Assembly: GCA_016716405.1 (NCBI GenBank)
Contig: JADJWK010000001.1
Coordinates: 682,001-746,000, forward strand
Reading direction: 5' to 3'
Length of the DNA stretch: 64,000 nucleotides
From: Candidatus Melainabacteria bacterium
GTDB lineage: Bacteria; Cyanobacteriota; Vampirovibrionia; Obscuribacterales; Obscuribacteraceae
Shown here: one piece after another, positions 35,976 through 44,484 of the stretch
Layout of the letters: each line of letters begins with the position of its first letter
How positions within the stretch are numbered: the stretch's first letter is position 1
Program-made: the position numbers and the translations under genes
The notes under the pieces: model-generated
What the model saw: only the letters and a program-made list of their open reading frames with translations
The model's database searches: none
What the model was told of the DNA's origin: nothing

Positions 35976-37193
35976 TCAAATTCGTTTCTCATCCCCGCTC
36001 TTCGAGTAGAGGTAGAGTGCTGTAGCCAGGACGCAGGCGGCGGCGCCGGCCTGCATTGTGACCGCCGGTCCGAGCCTCTCGACGAGCCATCCGAACACCG
36101 GTCCGCCGATGGCGAACATCCCGAAGTAGGAGTACATCCAGAAGACCGTGGAGATGACGCCCCTCATCCTGTCCTCGACATAGCTCTGCACCATGGCATG
36201 GCTGCCGATCAGGACGATGGTCATGGAGAAGCCCACCGGGACGATCATCGCCATGGAGAGCGCGACACTGCTGGAGCCGGCGAAGAGTGCCAGAAAAATC
36301 CCGTAGGAGAATCCCGCCACTCCCACATAGCGGGGAAGCGCTGCGGCTCGGAGCTTCGTTGCTGTGACATAGGCGAGGATCAGGGAGCCGATCATGGCTC
36401 CTGTCTCGGAGGCTGCCACCAGCAATCCGTTGGTCGTCTCGTTCCCGTGCAGCTGGTTGGTGAAGACCGGCATGAGCGGGATATAGACGCCGCAGAAGCT
36501 GAAGACAGCCACCATCAAGAGGAGTCTTCTGATCGACCTGTTTCCGTAGGCGAAGGCGAACGCTTCGCGGAGCCCCGGATTGTCGGACTCTTCTCTGGGT
36601 TTCGGGTGGATGCGGCGGAGGGTGACGAGCTCGAACAGATAGGTGAGGGCGTTGACCGCAAAACAGGCTGTCGCCCCCAGGGTTCCGAGCATGACCGCTG
36701 CCAGAGCCGGACCGGCTACTCTGCCCGAGTAGAAGAGCAGGCTGTCCAGCGAGAAGGCGTTCATGACGTCCTCATCGCTGACCAGCTGGGGAATGACGGC
36801 GAACCGCGCCGGGATTTCGAAGGCCACGATCAGACCGAAGACTGCCGAGAGCACGTAGAGGTGCCAGACGGCTAGATGTCCGGTGATCGAGAGCGTCAGC
36901 CAGGTCAAAGAGACTGCGAGCGCTGCTCGCTGGGTCCAGACGATGATTTTCTTGCGGTCGAAACGGTCGGCGGCGAATCCACCGATGATGCCCAGGGTGA
37001 GCATCGGAATCTGGAAACAAAACAGGATCGAGCCGAGTACGAAGCTGGAACCGGTCATCTGGTATGCGATCCAGGCGACGACGATTTCCTGCATCAGAGA
37101 CCCGGTCAGAGAAGCAATCACTCCCAGGCAGTACCAGCGGAATGCCGGATGCTTCAGGGAGCTGAACGTCGCTTTCATCAAGCTGTTATCCAT
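35976..37193 (-). CDS. MFS transporter (enterobactin-exporter-like)
   Basis: A 405-residue membrane protein with about 11-12 helices, of the MFS_3 group of exporters. The loop after helix 2, GGFAADRFDRKKIIVW, is the motif A of the superfamily; a long central cytoplasmic loop (RRIHPKPREESDNPG) divides the halves. The substrate is unknown. The start has GGGAG 6 bases upstream and it lies 49 bases before nadD and 13 bases after the NADAR-like gene, so all three are probably one transcript. Confidence 0.9.
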   Translation of the reverse strand: MDNSLMKATFSSLKHPAFRWYCLGVIASLTGSLMQEIVVAWIAYQMTGSSFVLGSILFCFQIPMLTLGIIGGFAADRFDRKKIIVWTQRAALAVSLTWLTLSITGHLAVWHLYVLSAVFGLIVAFEIPARFAVIPQLVSDEDVMNAFSLDSLLFYSGRVAGPALAAVMLGTLGATACFAVNALTYLFELVTLRRIHPKPREESDNPGLREAFAFAYGNRSIRRLLLMVAVFSFCGVYIPLMPVFTNQLHGNETTNGLLVAASETGAMIGSLILAYVTATKLRAAALPRYVGVAGFSYGIFLALFAGSSSVALSMAMIVPVGFSMTIVLIGSHAMVQSYVEDRMRGVISTVFWMYSYFGMFAIGGPVFGWLVERLGPAVTMQAGAAACVLATALYLYSKSGDEKRI

Positions 37194-37206
37194 AACGACT
37201 CCCTGC

Positions 37207-37662
37207 TCAGGAGCTCGCCTCGCCCTCGAGTCTGGCTCTCAAAGCCATGAGGCGTGAGACGAATTCCTGCTCGGTGAGGACGGTCCGCTTCGGATCGTTC
37301 TTGCCGATGCTGTGAGTGAGCACCGCTTTGCCGGTGGCCAGGAGCGCCCTCCGGGCGGCCTGGTTTTGCTCGAAAAGCGCGGTGAAGGCTTCGTCGAGCA
37401 GGTCCTGGAACTCTTTGGAATCCCGTTCGATTGGCTCACCCTGCCACCAGAGTGTCTGGGTGCGCCACCATTTCTTGCCTTTTCCCTTGAACTTGGCGGC
37501 CTTGCCGACCAGCGTCATGACATGCCGCTGCATCTCGGGCGATTTGAACTTCAAGCCCTGCAGAAGCCCTTCCATCGACGCAGCAGGGATGCCGCGGAAG
37601 ACGAAAGGACGGGGCGAGAAGTTGCTCAAGCTGGCGGCTTTCGAGCCGGATCTGATGTCCAT
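37207..37662 (-). CDS. NADAR/YbiA-like protein
   Basis: A 151-residue protein. Several segments fit the NADAR family (YbiA-like): the N-terminal PFVFRGIPAASMEGLLQGLKF matches the WPTSEHYFQAQKF region, and the later EAFTALFEQNQAARRALLAT matches the AKFEQH...LLLAT region, followed by GKAVLTHSIGKND. NADAR enzymes act on NAD- or ADP-ribose-derived and riboflavin-intermediate glycosides. The ribosome site is GGAGAG. It begins the nadD transcript. The call is from motif comparison by eye and is moderate. Confidence 0.6.
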   Translation of the reverse strand: MDIRSGSKAASLSNFSPRPFVFRGIPAASMEGLLQGLKFKSPEMQRHVMTLVGKAAKFKGKGKKWWRTQTLWWQGEPIERDSKEFQDLLDEAFTALFEQNQAARRALLATGKAVLTHSIGKNDPKRTVLTEQEFVSRLMALRARLEGEASS

Positions 37663-38057
37663 GGTTCTCTCCTTTCGTCTTGTTCGTGCCAGCCCGCATA
37701 TGAGTCAAAGCTCCTGCGCCACCGGTGGGTGACGTCTGGGAGGTGTGCAGCTGGCTGGGCAGAGGAATCTAGGGAAGTGACTTATGAGATCGTGTAGACA
37801 TGAATGTCAAGAACATAGCTCTGAGCCTGATCGCAATTCAATTCACGAATTCCAGTACTTCACGAAATGTCTCTAATTAGGAGACATGCGAAAATCCGGT
37901 TCTGGACTCGACGTCGTAATAGTCATAATGGTTTAGAACTTTTGTGAGAGGGCCTTCAGGCGCCGGGCTTGCTGCGATCCGTCCTAGCGCGGTTGACGCA
38001 AGCTTTCCAGGGGCGCATGCCGGGGCTCCGTAAATGATACTGTAAGTGGTGGCGTAG
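37663..38057. other. 395-base intergenic region
   Basis: Between the NADAR-like start and the end of exbD, both minus. It should hold the promoter of the NADAR-nadD transcript. The 37790-37940 part is AT-rich. No clear promoter, hairpin or gene was found. Confidence 0.3.
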
Positions 38058-38492
38058 CTATTTGCCCGAAGGTCTCGGCGGCAAGATAATCATATTCTTG
38101 ATGTCACAGCCGGCGGCCGCATCCATTACGGACACCACATGCTTCTGGAGAGCGTCTTCGTCGGATGCCAGGATAAGGGGCAGCTCGGCTTCGGGATTCT
38201 TGGCCTGCTCGGCTTTGATCGCGTCCATAATCGCCTTGGTATCAGGTGGATCTATCGGGGCGCCATTGATCGATATCCTGCCATCGGCGGTGACATTGGC
38301 TTCCACCTTGGGCTTGTCGTCTTTGGGTGGTGTCTGGGCTGTCGATATCCCCGGAGGGGACACTTTCAGGACGGCCTGATTGACCAGGGGCGCGATCAGG
38401 ATCATGATGACCAGCAGGACGAGAAAGACGTCTGTCAGAGGCGTCACGTTGATCTCGGTGAAAACTTCACCTGCCTTACCGCCCATCGACAT
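38058..38492 (-). CDS. exbD: ExbD/TolR family protein
   Basis: A 144-residue inner-membrane protein with one helix (about 22-42) and a periplasmic domain. NVTPLTDVFLVLLVIMIL carries the conserved Asp near the start of the helix (Asp21) that conducts protons with ExbB/TolQ to energise outer-membrane processes. It is evidence for a two-membrane cell. No ExbB partner is nearby, so its motor may be encoded elsewhere. AAGGAG lies 11 bases before the ATG. Confidence 0.88.
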   Translation of the reverse strand: MSMGGKAGEVFTEINVTPLTDVFLVLLVIMILIAPLVNQAVLKVSPPGISTAQTPPKDDKPKVEANVTADGRISINGAPIDPPDTKAIMDAIKAEQAKNPEAELPLILASDEDALQKHVVSVMDAAAGCDIKNMIILPPRPSGK

Positions 38493-38988
38493 ATGCCAGT
38501 TTCTCCTTGTCTAAGCTTTACGCTCAGGGTCATCTTATCGCTTGTCCGGCACTTCTGCCACCAGGTATACCCGGTATTTGAAGCTCTTGATGGGCTTCAA
38601 TATCTGATGGAGCTGCGCTAGCTCTCTTGCAGTCTGATGTTCCGGCTCCGGGACCGGACCGAGGCGGACTCGAGACTGGCTGTCATGGTGCACAGCCTAT
38701 TATTATTACATGCTTTTTATAGGCAAGATGAATTTGGAAGGCTTCCGCCATTGCTTATGTCAAGAAGCCTTTACTAGGGTTAAGGAGTAATTCCCTCGAT
38801 TTCCTTCTCTACCCCCGACCAGAAACCAAAGACTCAAGCCCGTCGACCAGAAGCAGGTTAGACCGCTCGTGCTCAGCGAGGCGAAGAGACTGGAATCGAT
38901 ATTTCTCAGGGCGGAGCTCGGGTGAGCTCTCGCCGATACTACGTCCAGAAGCTGCCATGGGCAGCTGAAAACGGTTGGAGACTGTAAC
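38493..38988. other. 496-base divergent intergenic region
   Basis: Between exbD (minus) and the adenosine deaminase-like gene (plus). It has an AT-rich stretch around 38699-38735 that would suit promoters and a small AGCTGCC/GGCAGCT hairpin at about 38953-38969. No gene seen. Confidence 0.3.
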
Positions 38989-40089
38989 ATGAGTAATACA
39001 AAATCCCGTTATTCTGTACTGGGCAAGCGCAAGATGCAGGCGAAGCCGAAAATTCTCATCCACGAACACCTGGACTGCTCCCCGGAGCCTCTCAGGATGC
39101 TGACTCGCTGGGATGAGATTGGCTTCGGCAAGGCCAAGATCGCTTTCCCGGCAGATGTGGTGACACCCTGGCAGGAGGCTAAAGAGGCCGCCGGCTGGGA
39201 CCGCCGACGTCTGCGCACTCTGGCTGCAGCGCGCTACCAGAAGTTTATCGCCTCCTATGCCCAGGCGTCCCTGGCCAACTATGTCCAGGCCATCGTCGAC
39301 CATGTCCTGCCCCTGATGCAGACCCAGGATGACCTCCTGGCCATCACCCGGGACAGGATTGCCACTGCCGTCAAGGACGGTATCATCGGTATGGAGTTGC
39401 GCTTTGCGCCTCAGCTTCACACCATGGGCGGTCTCAGCCTCGACGAGGTGATGGAGCCTGTCATCGAAGGCATCTCGGCATCGCCTTTCCCGGTGAAGCT
39501 GATCGTCTGCGCTCTCCGTCACGAGGATCGCGATATGGCTTTCCGCCTCGCCGATCTCAGCCTCCGCTATCGTCGTCATGTCGGCGTCTTCGACCTGGCG
39601 GCCGACGAGGAGCTCAATCCCGGGGTGCTTCCCTGGTGGATCGATGCTGCGGAGTATGTGCGCGAGAAGAGCCGGGGCCGTATCGACCTGACCATCCATC
39701 TGACCGAGACCCGCAAGCCCACGGCCACCGATATCAAGCTCATCGCCGCTCACAAGATCCGGCGTATCGGGCACGGTATCAAGGGCGACTGGGGCCAGTA
39801 CCTGGAAGTCTGCCCGACCTCCAACGAGGTTACCGGCCAGGTGGCTTCCTACAAGGACCATCCCATCGATCGCTTCCTTAAGGAAGGCAAGCTCGTCACC
39901 GTCAACACCGACGGCACCCTCTTCACCGAGGTGCAGCTCAGCGACGAGTATCGCAAGCTGCAGCGCGCTTTCGGCTGGGGCGACCGCGAGTTCCTCCAAG
40001 TCAACCTCAACGCCGTGGCTGCCTCCTCCTTCTCGAAGGCGGTGAAAGCCCAGCTTCGCAGGAAGCTGCGTGAAGGTTACAGCGGCTGA
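38989..40089 (+). CDS. Adenosine deaminase-like amidohydrolase, altered active site
   Basis: A 366-residue member of the adenosine deaminase family. Metal and catalytic motifs align with mammalian ADA: IHEHLD (HxH), the HLTE tetrad in place of HAGE with the catalytic Glu kept, RIGHGI with His, CPTSN, and VNTDGTLF where ADA has LNTDDP. The first Asp (zinc ligand) is present; the second, which binds the purine N7, is Gly. The segment between GHG and CPTSN is about 11 residues shorter. It may have another substrate. GGAG precedes the ATG. Confidence 0.82.
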   Translation: MSNTKSRYSVLGKRKMQAKPKILIHEHLDCSPEPLRMLTRWDEIGFGKAKIAFPADVVTPWQEAKEAAGWDRRRLRTLAAARYQKFIASYAQASLANYVQAIVDHVLPLMQTQDDLLAITRDRIATAVKDGIIGMELRFAPQLHTMGGLSLDEVMEPVIEGISASPFPVKLIVCALRHEDRDMAFRLADLSLRYRRHVGVFDLAADEELNPGVLPWWIDAAEYVREKSRGRIDLTIHLTETRKPTATDIKLIAAHKIRRIGHGIKGDWGQYLEVCPTSNEVTGQVASYKDHPIDRFLKEGKLVTVNTDGTLFTEVQLSDEYRKLQRAFGWGDREFLQVNLNAVAASSFSKAVKAQLRRKLREGYSG

Positions 40090-40110
40090 TGCCTAGTTCG
40101 ATTACGATTC

Positions 40111-40131
40111 AGACCCCCCGGGGTCTGTCTC
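40111..40131 (+). terminator. Hairpin terminator
   Basis: CAGACCCC/GGGGTCTG palindrome about 24 bases after the stop, with a T-rich tail (TCTCGTAATCTCTTATTC). Confidence 0.6.
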
Positions 40132-40162
40132 GTAATCTCTTATTCTTCAAACTACTAAATCA

Positions 40163-40169
40163 TATAGGA
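40163..40169 (+). other. TATAGTA-like 3' element (TATAGGA)
   Basis: One-mismatch copy, 74 bases past the stop of the deaminase-like gene and 32 bases past its hairpin. Confidence 0.3.
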
Positions 40170-40293
40170 TAGCATATTGGCATGATGATCTGGTTCTTGG
40201 AATAAATTTCGGTGCTTTTTTATTCTTCAAACTATATCGTCAGCCGTTTTGATAGAGTTTGAGAAAACAATTCGATGGCACAGGAGCCAGGAT

Positions 40294-40773
40294 TTGCTAG
40301 ATAACGTAGTTGCTAGAGACGAGCTTACTGGACTGGCAGAGGACCTGCGAAAGTCCGGAAAGAAGATTGTCACCACCAACGGCTGTTTCGATATCCTGCA
40401 TGTCGGTCATACCCGCATTCTCAAGCAGGCCAGGTCTCTGGGTGATGTTCTCGTGGTCGGAATCAATAGCGATGCTTCGGTGCGCCGGCTCAAAGGCCCT
40501 ACAAGACCGATAAACAGCCAGGAGGACCGGGCTGAGGTCCTGGCTGGCCTTGCCTGTGTGGACTATGTGACTATCTTCGATGAGGATACGCCGGTGGAAT
40601 TTCTCAAAGAGATCAAACCGGACATTCATGTGAAAGGCAGCGACTATCGCCCGGAAGACCTCGAGGAGACACCGGTGGTGGAGTCTTTCGGAGGCCGGGT
40701 GCACATCCTTGCTCTGGTTCCGGGAAAGAGCACCAGTGGTGTTGTGGACCGCATTGCCGGCGGCCAACCTTAA
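40294..40773 (+). CDS. rfaE2: D-glycero-beta-D-manno-heptose 1-phosphate adenylyltransferase-like
   Basis: A 159-residue nucleotidyltransferase of the RfaE domain II type. NGCFDILHVGH holds the HxGH motif, followed by VGINSDASVRRLKGP and RAEVLAGLACVDYV, all typical. It transfers AMP to heptose phosphate for LPS core precursors, or a related sugar or glycerol phosphate. Here it is a stand-alone domain without the kinase half. I chose the TTG at 40294, which has AGGAG 7 bases upstream; a TTG at 40249 has no ribosome site. The terminator follows directly. Confidence 0.85.
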   Translation: MLDNVVARDELTGLAEDLRKSGKKIVTTNGCFDILHVGHTRILKQARSLGDVLVVGINSDASVRRLKGPTRPINSQEDRAEVLAGLACVDYVTIFDEDTPVEFLKEIKPDIHVKGSDYRPEDLEETPVVESFGGRVHILALVPGKSTSGVVDRIAGGQP

Positions 40774-40774
40774 G

Positions 40775-40804
40775 CGAAAAGGACGGCTAGAAGCCGTCCT
40801 TTCG
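40775..40804. terminator. Bidirectional terminator
   Basis: AGGACGGCT/AGCCGTCCT with flanking CGAAA/TTTCG, serving the rfaE2-like gene and the converging TPR gene. Confidence 0.9.
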
Positions 40805-40824
40805 ATTCCTGATTGTCCTGTCGC

Positions 40825-42141
40825 TTATTGCGATTTCTGCTCCAGGGTAGCCAGACGGCGGCGGGCGTCTTCGCTGTAGTCTGCCTTGTCCGAGACTTTC
40901 AGAGCTTTGGTGAATTGCTCTTTGGCGTCTTCGAGACGGTTCTCGCGGCTCATGATCAGACCGGTGCGGTAGTAGGCTTCACCCAGGCGGCTGTCGCTCT
41001 CGGTGGCTTTCTGATATTGATCCAGAGCCTTGTCGTATTCTTTTCTCATCTCGTAGGCGGCGCCAAGGTTGTAGTGGGCGGTGGCCAGGTCATCTTTGAG
41101 GGAGATGGCGGTCTGCCAGTTCTTGATGGCGCCGTCCAGGTCGTTCTTGGCTCTCAGGGCGGCCCCTATGCCGTTATAGGTGATGGCGTCCTGAGGATTG
41201 ATCGCCAGGGCCTTGCGGAACTCGGCGATGGCCTCGTCGTAGCGATGCTGCTGGTTATAGATGAGACCGAGGTTGCAATGGGCCTGACCGAGCTCCGGGT
41301 TGGCTTTGAGAGCCAGACCGTATTCTTCGATGGCTTGATCGAGCTTGCCGGCCAGATGCAGCTTGATTGCCCGGTTGTAGCAGGCCACGGCATCCCCGGG
41401 GGTCTCATCCGCTGTTGCTGCGGCTCGGGCTGGAGCTTGCTGTTGCTCGGGCTCTTGCGCTTGCTCCTGTACCGGCTCCTGCTCTTGCTCCAGCTTCAGA
41501 TCCTGCTCTTGAGGCTGAGCCTGGGTCGCTACCGGTGCTTCGTAGGTGGTGGTCATGGTGTTCTGAGCAGCGCGGGTCGGTACTGGAGCACCTGTGGAGC
41601 CTGCCGGATTGTTGCTTACCGGCTGCACCGCATTGTTAGTGTTTTCCTGTGAGGAAAGCCAGTCCCAACCTCCCGGCTGTTCGCTCGCCGCGCCCGTCGC
41701 CGCTGGTGCCGCTGCCGGTTTGGATTGAGTGGTGGCGGCTGCCGCGAAGGCGCTGTCCGGTGCCGGTGCCGGTGCCGGGGTTTGACCTATAGCCTTGGGA
41801 AGCTGCGAGGGATCGACCTTGATCGGTGTAATGTGATCGGGTCCCGTCTTTTCGAGACCGAGAATGCCCGGAACTTTGATGGCCTTTTGCTGGATCACCT
41901 GGTTGGGGTCGACTCCGTCGGGAACAGCGATGGTCCGGGGAGTACCCCAGCTTTCGGCGGCTTTGCTGTGCTCCTTGGTTTGCTCCAGAGCCTTGAGAGC
42001 GTCCTCGTAGGTGAACTCTTTGACCGGAGCCTGATCCGCATGTGCGGCCATGGGCGTGAGAAGGGTGATAAGGCTGCCAGCAACCAGAGCAGCAAGCTTG
42101 ATTGCGAGATTCTGTTCGAGTTTTTGCAGATTCAGTGCCAT
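40825..42141 (-). CDS. TPR protein with signal peptide and Gln-rich linker
   Basis: A 438-residue exported protein. The hydrophobic segment IKLAALVAGSLITLLTPMAAHA is the signal peptide. The middle (about 120-260) is low-complexity Ala/Pro/Gln/Glu (runs such as QEQDLKLEQEQEPVQEQAQE). The C-terminus has about five tetratricopeptide repeats (from AVACYNRAIKLHLAGKLDQA to the end). GGAG lies 10 bases before the ATG at 42141. The partner is unknown. Confidence 0.83.
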   Translation of the reverse strand: MALNLQKLEQNLAIKLAALVAGSLITLLTPMAAHADQAPVKEFTYEDALKALEQTKEHSKAAESWGTPRTIAVPDGVDPNQVIQQKAIKVPGILGLEKTGPDHITPIKVDPSQLPKAIGQTPAPAPAPDSAFAAAATTQSKPAAAPAATGAASEQPGGWDWLSSQENTNNAVQPVSNNPAGSTGAPVPTRAAQNTMTTTYEAPVATQAQPQEQDLKLEQEQEPVQEQAQEPEQQQAPARAAATADETPGDAVACYNRAIKLHLAGKLDQAIEEYGLALKANPELGQAHCNLGLIYNQQHRYDEAIAEFRKALAINPQDAITYNGIGAALRAKNDLDGAIKNWQTAISLKDDLATAHYNLGAAYEMRKEYDKALDQYQKATESDSRLGEAYYRTGLIMSRENRLEDAKEQFTKALKVSDKADYSEDARRRLATLEQKSQ

Positions 42142-42307
42142 CGCCGATAAACTCCACGAAACTAAATTCAAATAAGCAAGTGGCAAAGTCTACTCCACCC
42201 GGCGACTGTTTCCAAGCATTTTTGTTTAAGTTATAAGCCGTCTCTACCACCCGGGCTCCGTTCTCGACTATGATAGGGAGGCTGCCGCCGCATTCCGGGT
42301 TTCAGGC

Positions 42308-42751
42308 ATGATCTTGAATATGAGAATTCTTATAGCTTCAGCCCTGATGCTGCACTTGCTCCAGGCTCTGCCTGTGGACGCCAGAGACAGCATTCCTGAT
42401 CGACTCTTTCGCAATCGCAGGGCTCCCGCGTTCATCGAAGAGCCTCACGCTCCCAGGCGAGACGGCCTCGTCCCGCCACCGGCGGAGAATGCCTACTTCC
42501 CTGTCAGGGAGGACGGTCAGCCTTATATGCTCAATGTCGATACCTCGGTCAATTTGACCACTGCCCTCAATCGTTTTTATTACGATCCCAAGTGGAGGGG
42601 CGAGGTCTGGTCGCCTTACGATCAGGTGAGCGCCATCGAGCGAGCCACCAGGTTGATGAGCACATGGAAAGAGTATGATGAGTTCAGCGAGCTGCGCATA
42701 TTCAACAAATGGCATAAATTCTGGGAACGCGCTTCCGGTTTCGGTCCCTGA
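42308..42751 (+). CDS. Secreted hypothetical protein
   Basis: A 147-residue protein with a short signal peptide (cut after LPVDA, about residue 25). The mature part is basic and aromatic (RFYYDPKWRGEVWSPYDQ) with an unknown fold. It is divergent from the TPR gene across 166 bases. The next plus gene starts 36 bases on, so the two may share a transcript. No known family. Confidence 0.65.
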   Translation: MILNMRILIASALMLHLLQALPVDARDSIPDRLFRNRRAPAFIEEPHAPRRDGLVPPPAENAYFPVREDGQPYMLNVDTSVNLTTALNRFYYDPKWRGEVWSPYDQVSAIERATRLMSTWKEYDEFSELRIFNKWHKFWERASGFGP

Positions 42752-42787
42752 TCTGCAGCCCCTCGCTAGAAGAGGTCAGGAGGATTC

Positions 42788-43201
42788 ATGTCCGAGCTCA
42801 GAGTCGATCACATAGCGGTGGCTGTGCACAATCTCGAGGATTCCCTCGAGTTTTACACCGGCAGCCTCAAGGCCCGATGCATTTGCGTCGAGACCGTGGA
42901 AGAGCAGGGAGTCCGAGTTGCCAAGCTCGATATGGGAAATACCCATATCGAGCTGCTCGAGCCTCTGTCAGAAGATACTCCGGTGGGACGTTTCCTGGCC
43001 AAGCGCGGTCAGGGACTGCATCACATCTGTCTGGGAGTCCCGGACATCGATCGCGAGCTTGCTTGCTTGAAGGAGAACGGTGTGAGGCTCATCGACGAGA
43101 CCGCCAGGATCGGCGCCGAGGGCGCCAGAATCGCTTTCGTCCATCCGGCGAGTACCGGCGGCGTGCTCATGGAGCTCTCCCAACCCCTGGAAGATCAATA
43201 G
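42788..43201 (+). CDS. mce: Methylmalonyl-CoA epimerase
   Basis: A 137-residue vicinal-oxygen-chelate protein of the usual length. VDHIAVAVHNLEDSLEFY opens the first half, HIELLEPL carries a metal Glu, and QGLHHICLGVPDI opens the second half with the metal His. It interconverts the two methylmalonyl-CoA epimers in propionate and odd-chain metabolism. The GGAGG site is excellent. No mutase or carboxylase is nearby. Confidence 0.92.
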   Translation: MSELRVDHIAVAVHNLEDSLEFYTGSLKARCICVETVEEQGVRVAKLDMGNTHIELLEPLSEDTPVGRFLAKRGQGLHHICLGVPDIDRELACLKENGVRLIDETARIGAEGARIAFVHPASTGGVLMELSQPLEDQ

Positions 43202-43249
43202 TGGAAGAGCATTAGCTCTACGATACAAATATTAGGGGAATATCTAAAA

Positions 43250-43271
43250 ATCACCCGATCCGGGGTGATTG
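43250..43271 (+). other. Hairpin before fbaB
   Basis: AATCACCC/GGGTGATT with a 6-base loop in the 135-base gap between the epimerase and aldolase genes. There is little T after it, so it could be a weak terminator of the epimerase gene or part of the aldolase leader. Confidence 0.45.
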
Positions 43272-43336
43272 CTGATACCTTATGCAAATATTCAGCCCGA
43301 CCCAAACCAAGCAAGCGGAGGCGTAGGTAGAACGAC

Positions 43337-44404
43337 ATGCCAGTTATGACAGAACTGTCTAAAATCGAGAAAGCGCTGGGCGATAAGAGCGCTTATTTTC
43401 TCGATCACAAATCAAAGGGAATCGACAAGGACCTGCTTCATCTTCCCGGTCCCGATTTCGTCGATAGAATCTCGGCGATCACCGATCGCAATCCTCAGGT
43501 CCTCAGAAGTCTGCATTCACTCTTCAATCACGGTCGCCTGGCGGGCTCCGGCTATCTGTCGATCCTCCCCGTCGATCAGGGTATCGAGCACTCCGGTGGT
43601 GCCTCCTTCGCCAAGAACCCTCTTTATTTCGACGGCGAGAACATCGTCAAACTGGCTATCGAAGGCGGTTGCAACGCTGTTGCTACCACATTCGGCGTGC
43701 TGGGCTCGGTGGCAAGAAAGTATGCTCACAAGATTCCTTTCATCGTCAAGATCAATCACAACCAGTTTCTGACCTACCCCAACACCTACGATCAGATCAT
43801 GTTCGGCAATATCCGTCAGGCCTGGGAGCTCGGAGCTGTGGCTGTGGGAGCCACGATTTATTTCGGCTCGGAAGAGTCCACCAGACAGATCCAGGAGGTG
43901 GCGGAAGCCTTCCATGAAGCTCATGAGATGGGCATGGCCACCATCCTCTGGTGCTATCTGAGAAACTCCGGATTCAAAAAGGACGGTGTGGACTATCACA
44001 CCGCTGCCGACCTCACCGCCCAGGCAAACCATCTCGGCGTCACTATCGAAGCCGACATCATCAAGCAGAAGCTTCCGGAGAACAATGGCGGCTACAATGC
44101 CCTCGACTTCGGCAAGACCGATGCCAGGGTATATTCCGAGCTGACAACCGATCACCCCATCGACATGACTCGCTATCAAGTGGCTAATTGCTACATGGGC
44201 CGCGCCGGTCTGATCAACTCTGGTGGAGCTTCCGGTGCAAACGATCTCGAGCAGGCGATCATGACTGCGGTAATCAACAAGCGTGCCGGAGGCATGGGTC
44301 TCATCTCGGGCCGCAAAGCCTTCCAGAAGCCGATGAAAGACGGCATCGAGCTCCTCAATGCCATCCAGGATGTTTATCTCTGCAAAGAGGTCACCATCGC
44401 CTGA
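43337..44404 (+). CDS. fbaB: Class I fructose-bisphosphate aldolase (DhnA/FbaB type)
   Basis: A 355-residue Schiff-base aldolase of the archaeal/FbaB type. SILPVDQGIEHSGG (phosphate loop) and FIVKINHNQFL fit the family; YFGSEESTRQI and the LINSGGASGANDLE segment supply the C-terminal phosphate site. It splits fructose 1,6-bisphosphate in glycolysis. It has its own terminator. The leader with GGAGG lies 16 bases before the ATG. This kind is rarer in bacteria than the zinc class II enzyme. Confidence 0.92.
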   Translation: MPVMTELSKIEKALGDKSAYFLDHKSKGIDKDLLHLPGPDFVDRISAITDRNPQVLRSLHSLFNHGRLAGSGYLSILPVDQGIEHSGGASFAKNPLYFDGENIVKLAIEGGCNAVATTFGVLGSVARKYAHKIPFIVKINHNQFLTYPNTYDQIMFGNIRQAWELGAVAVGATIYFGSEESTRQIQEVAEAFHEAHEMGMATILWCYLRNSGFKKDGVDYHTAADLTAQANHLGVTIEADIIKQKLPENNGGYNALDFGKTDARVYSELTTDHPIDMTRYQVANCYMGRAGLINSGGASGANDLEQAIMTAVINKRAGGMGLISGRKAFQKPMKDGIELLNAIQDVYLCKEVTIA

Positions 44405-44431
44405 AGCGGTGCTTGAGGCACTACAAAACCG

Positions 44432-44466
44432 AAGCCCCGGGCGAATTCGCCCGGGGCTTTCTTCTT
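44432..44466. terminator. Bidirectional terminator
   Basis: AAGCCCCGGGCGAATTCGCCCGGGGCTT, perfect palindrome centred on GAATTC, between converging fbaB and the beta-solenoid gene. Confidence 0.93.
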
Positions 44467-44484
44467 GATCTCGCTGGCGACGTC

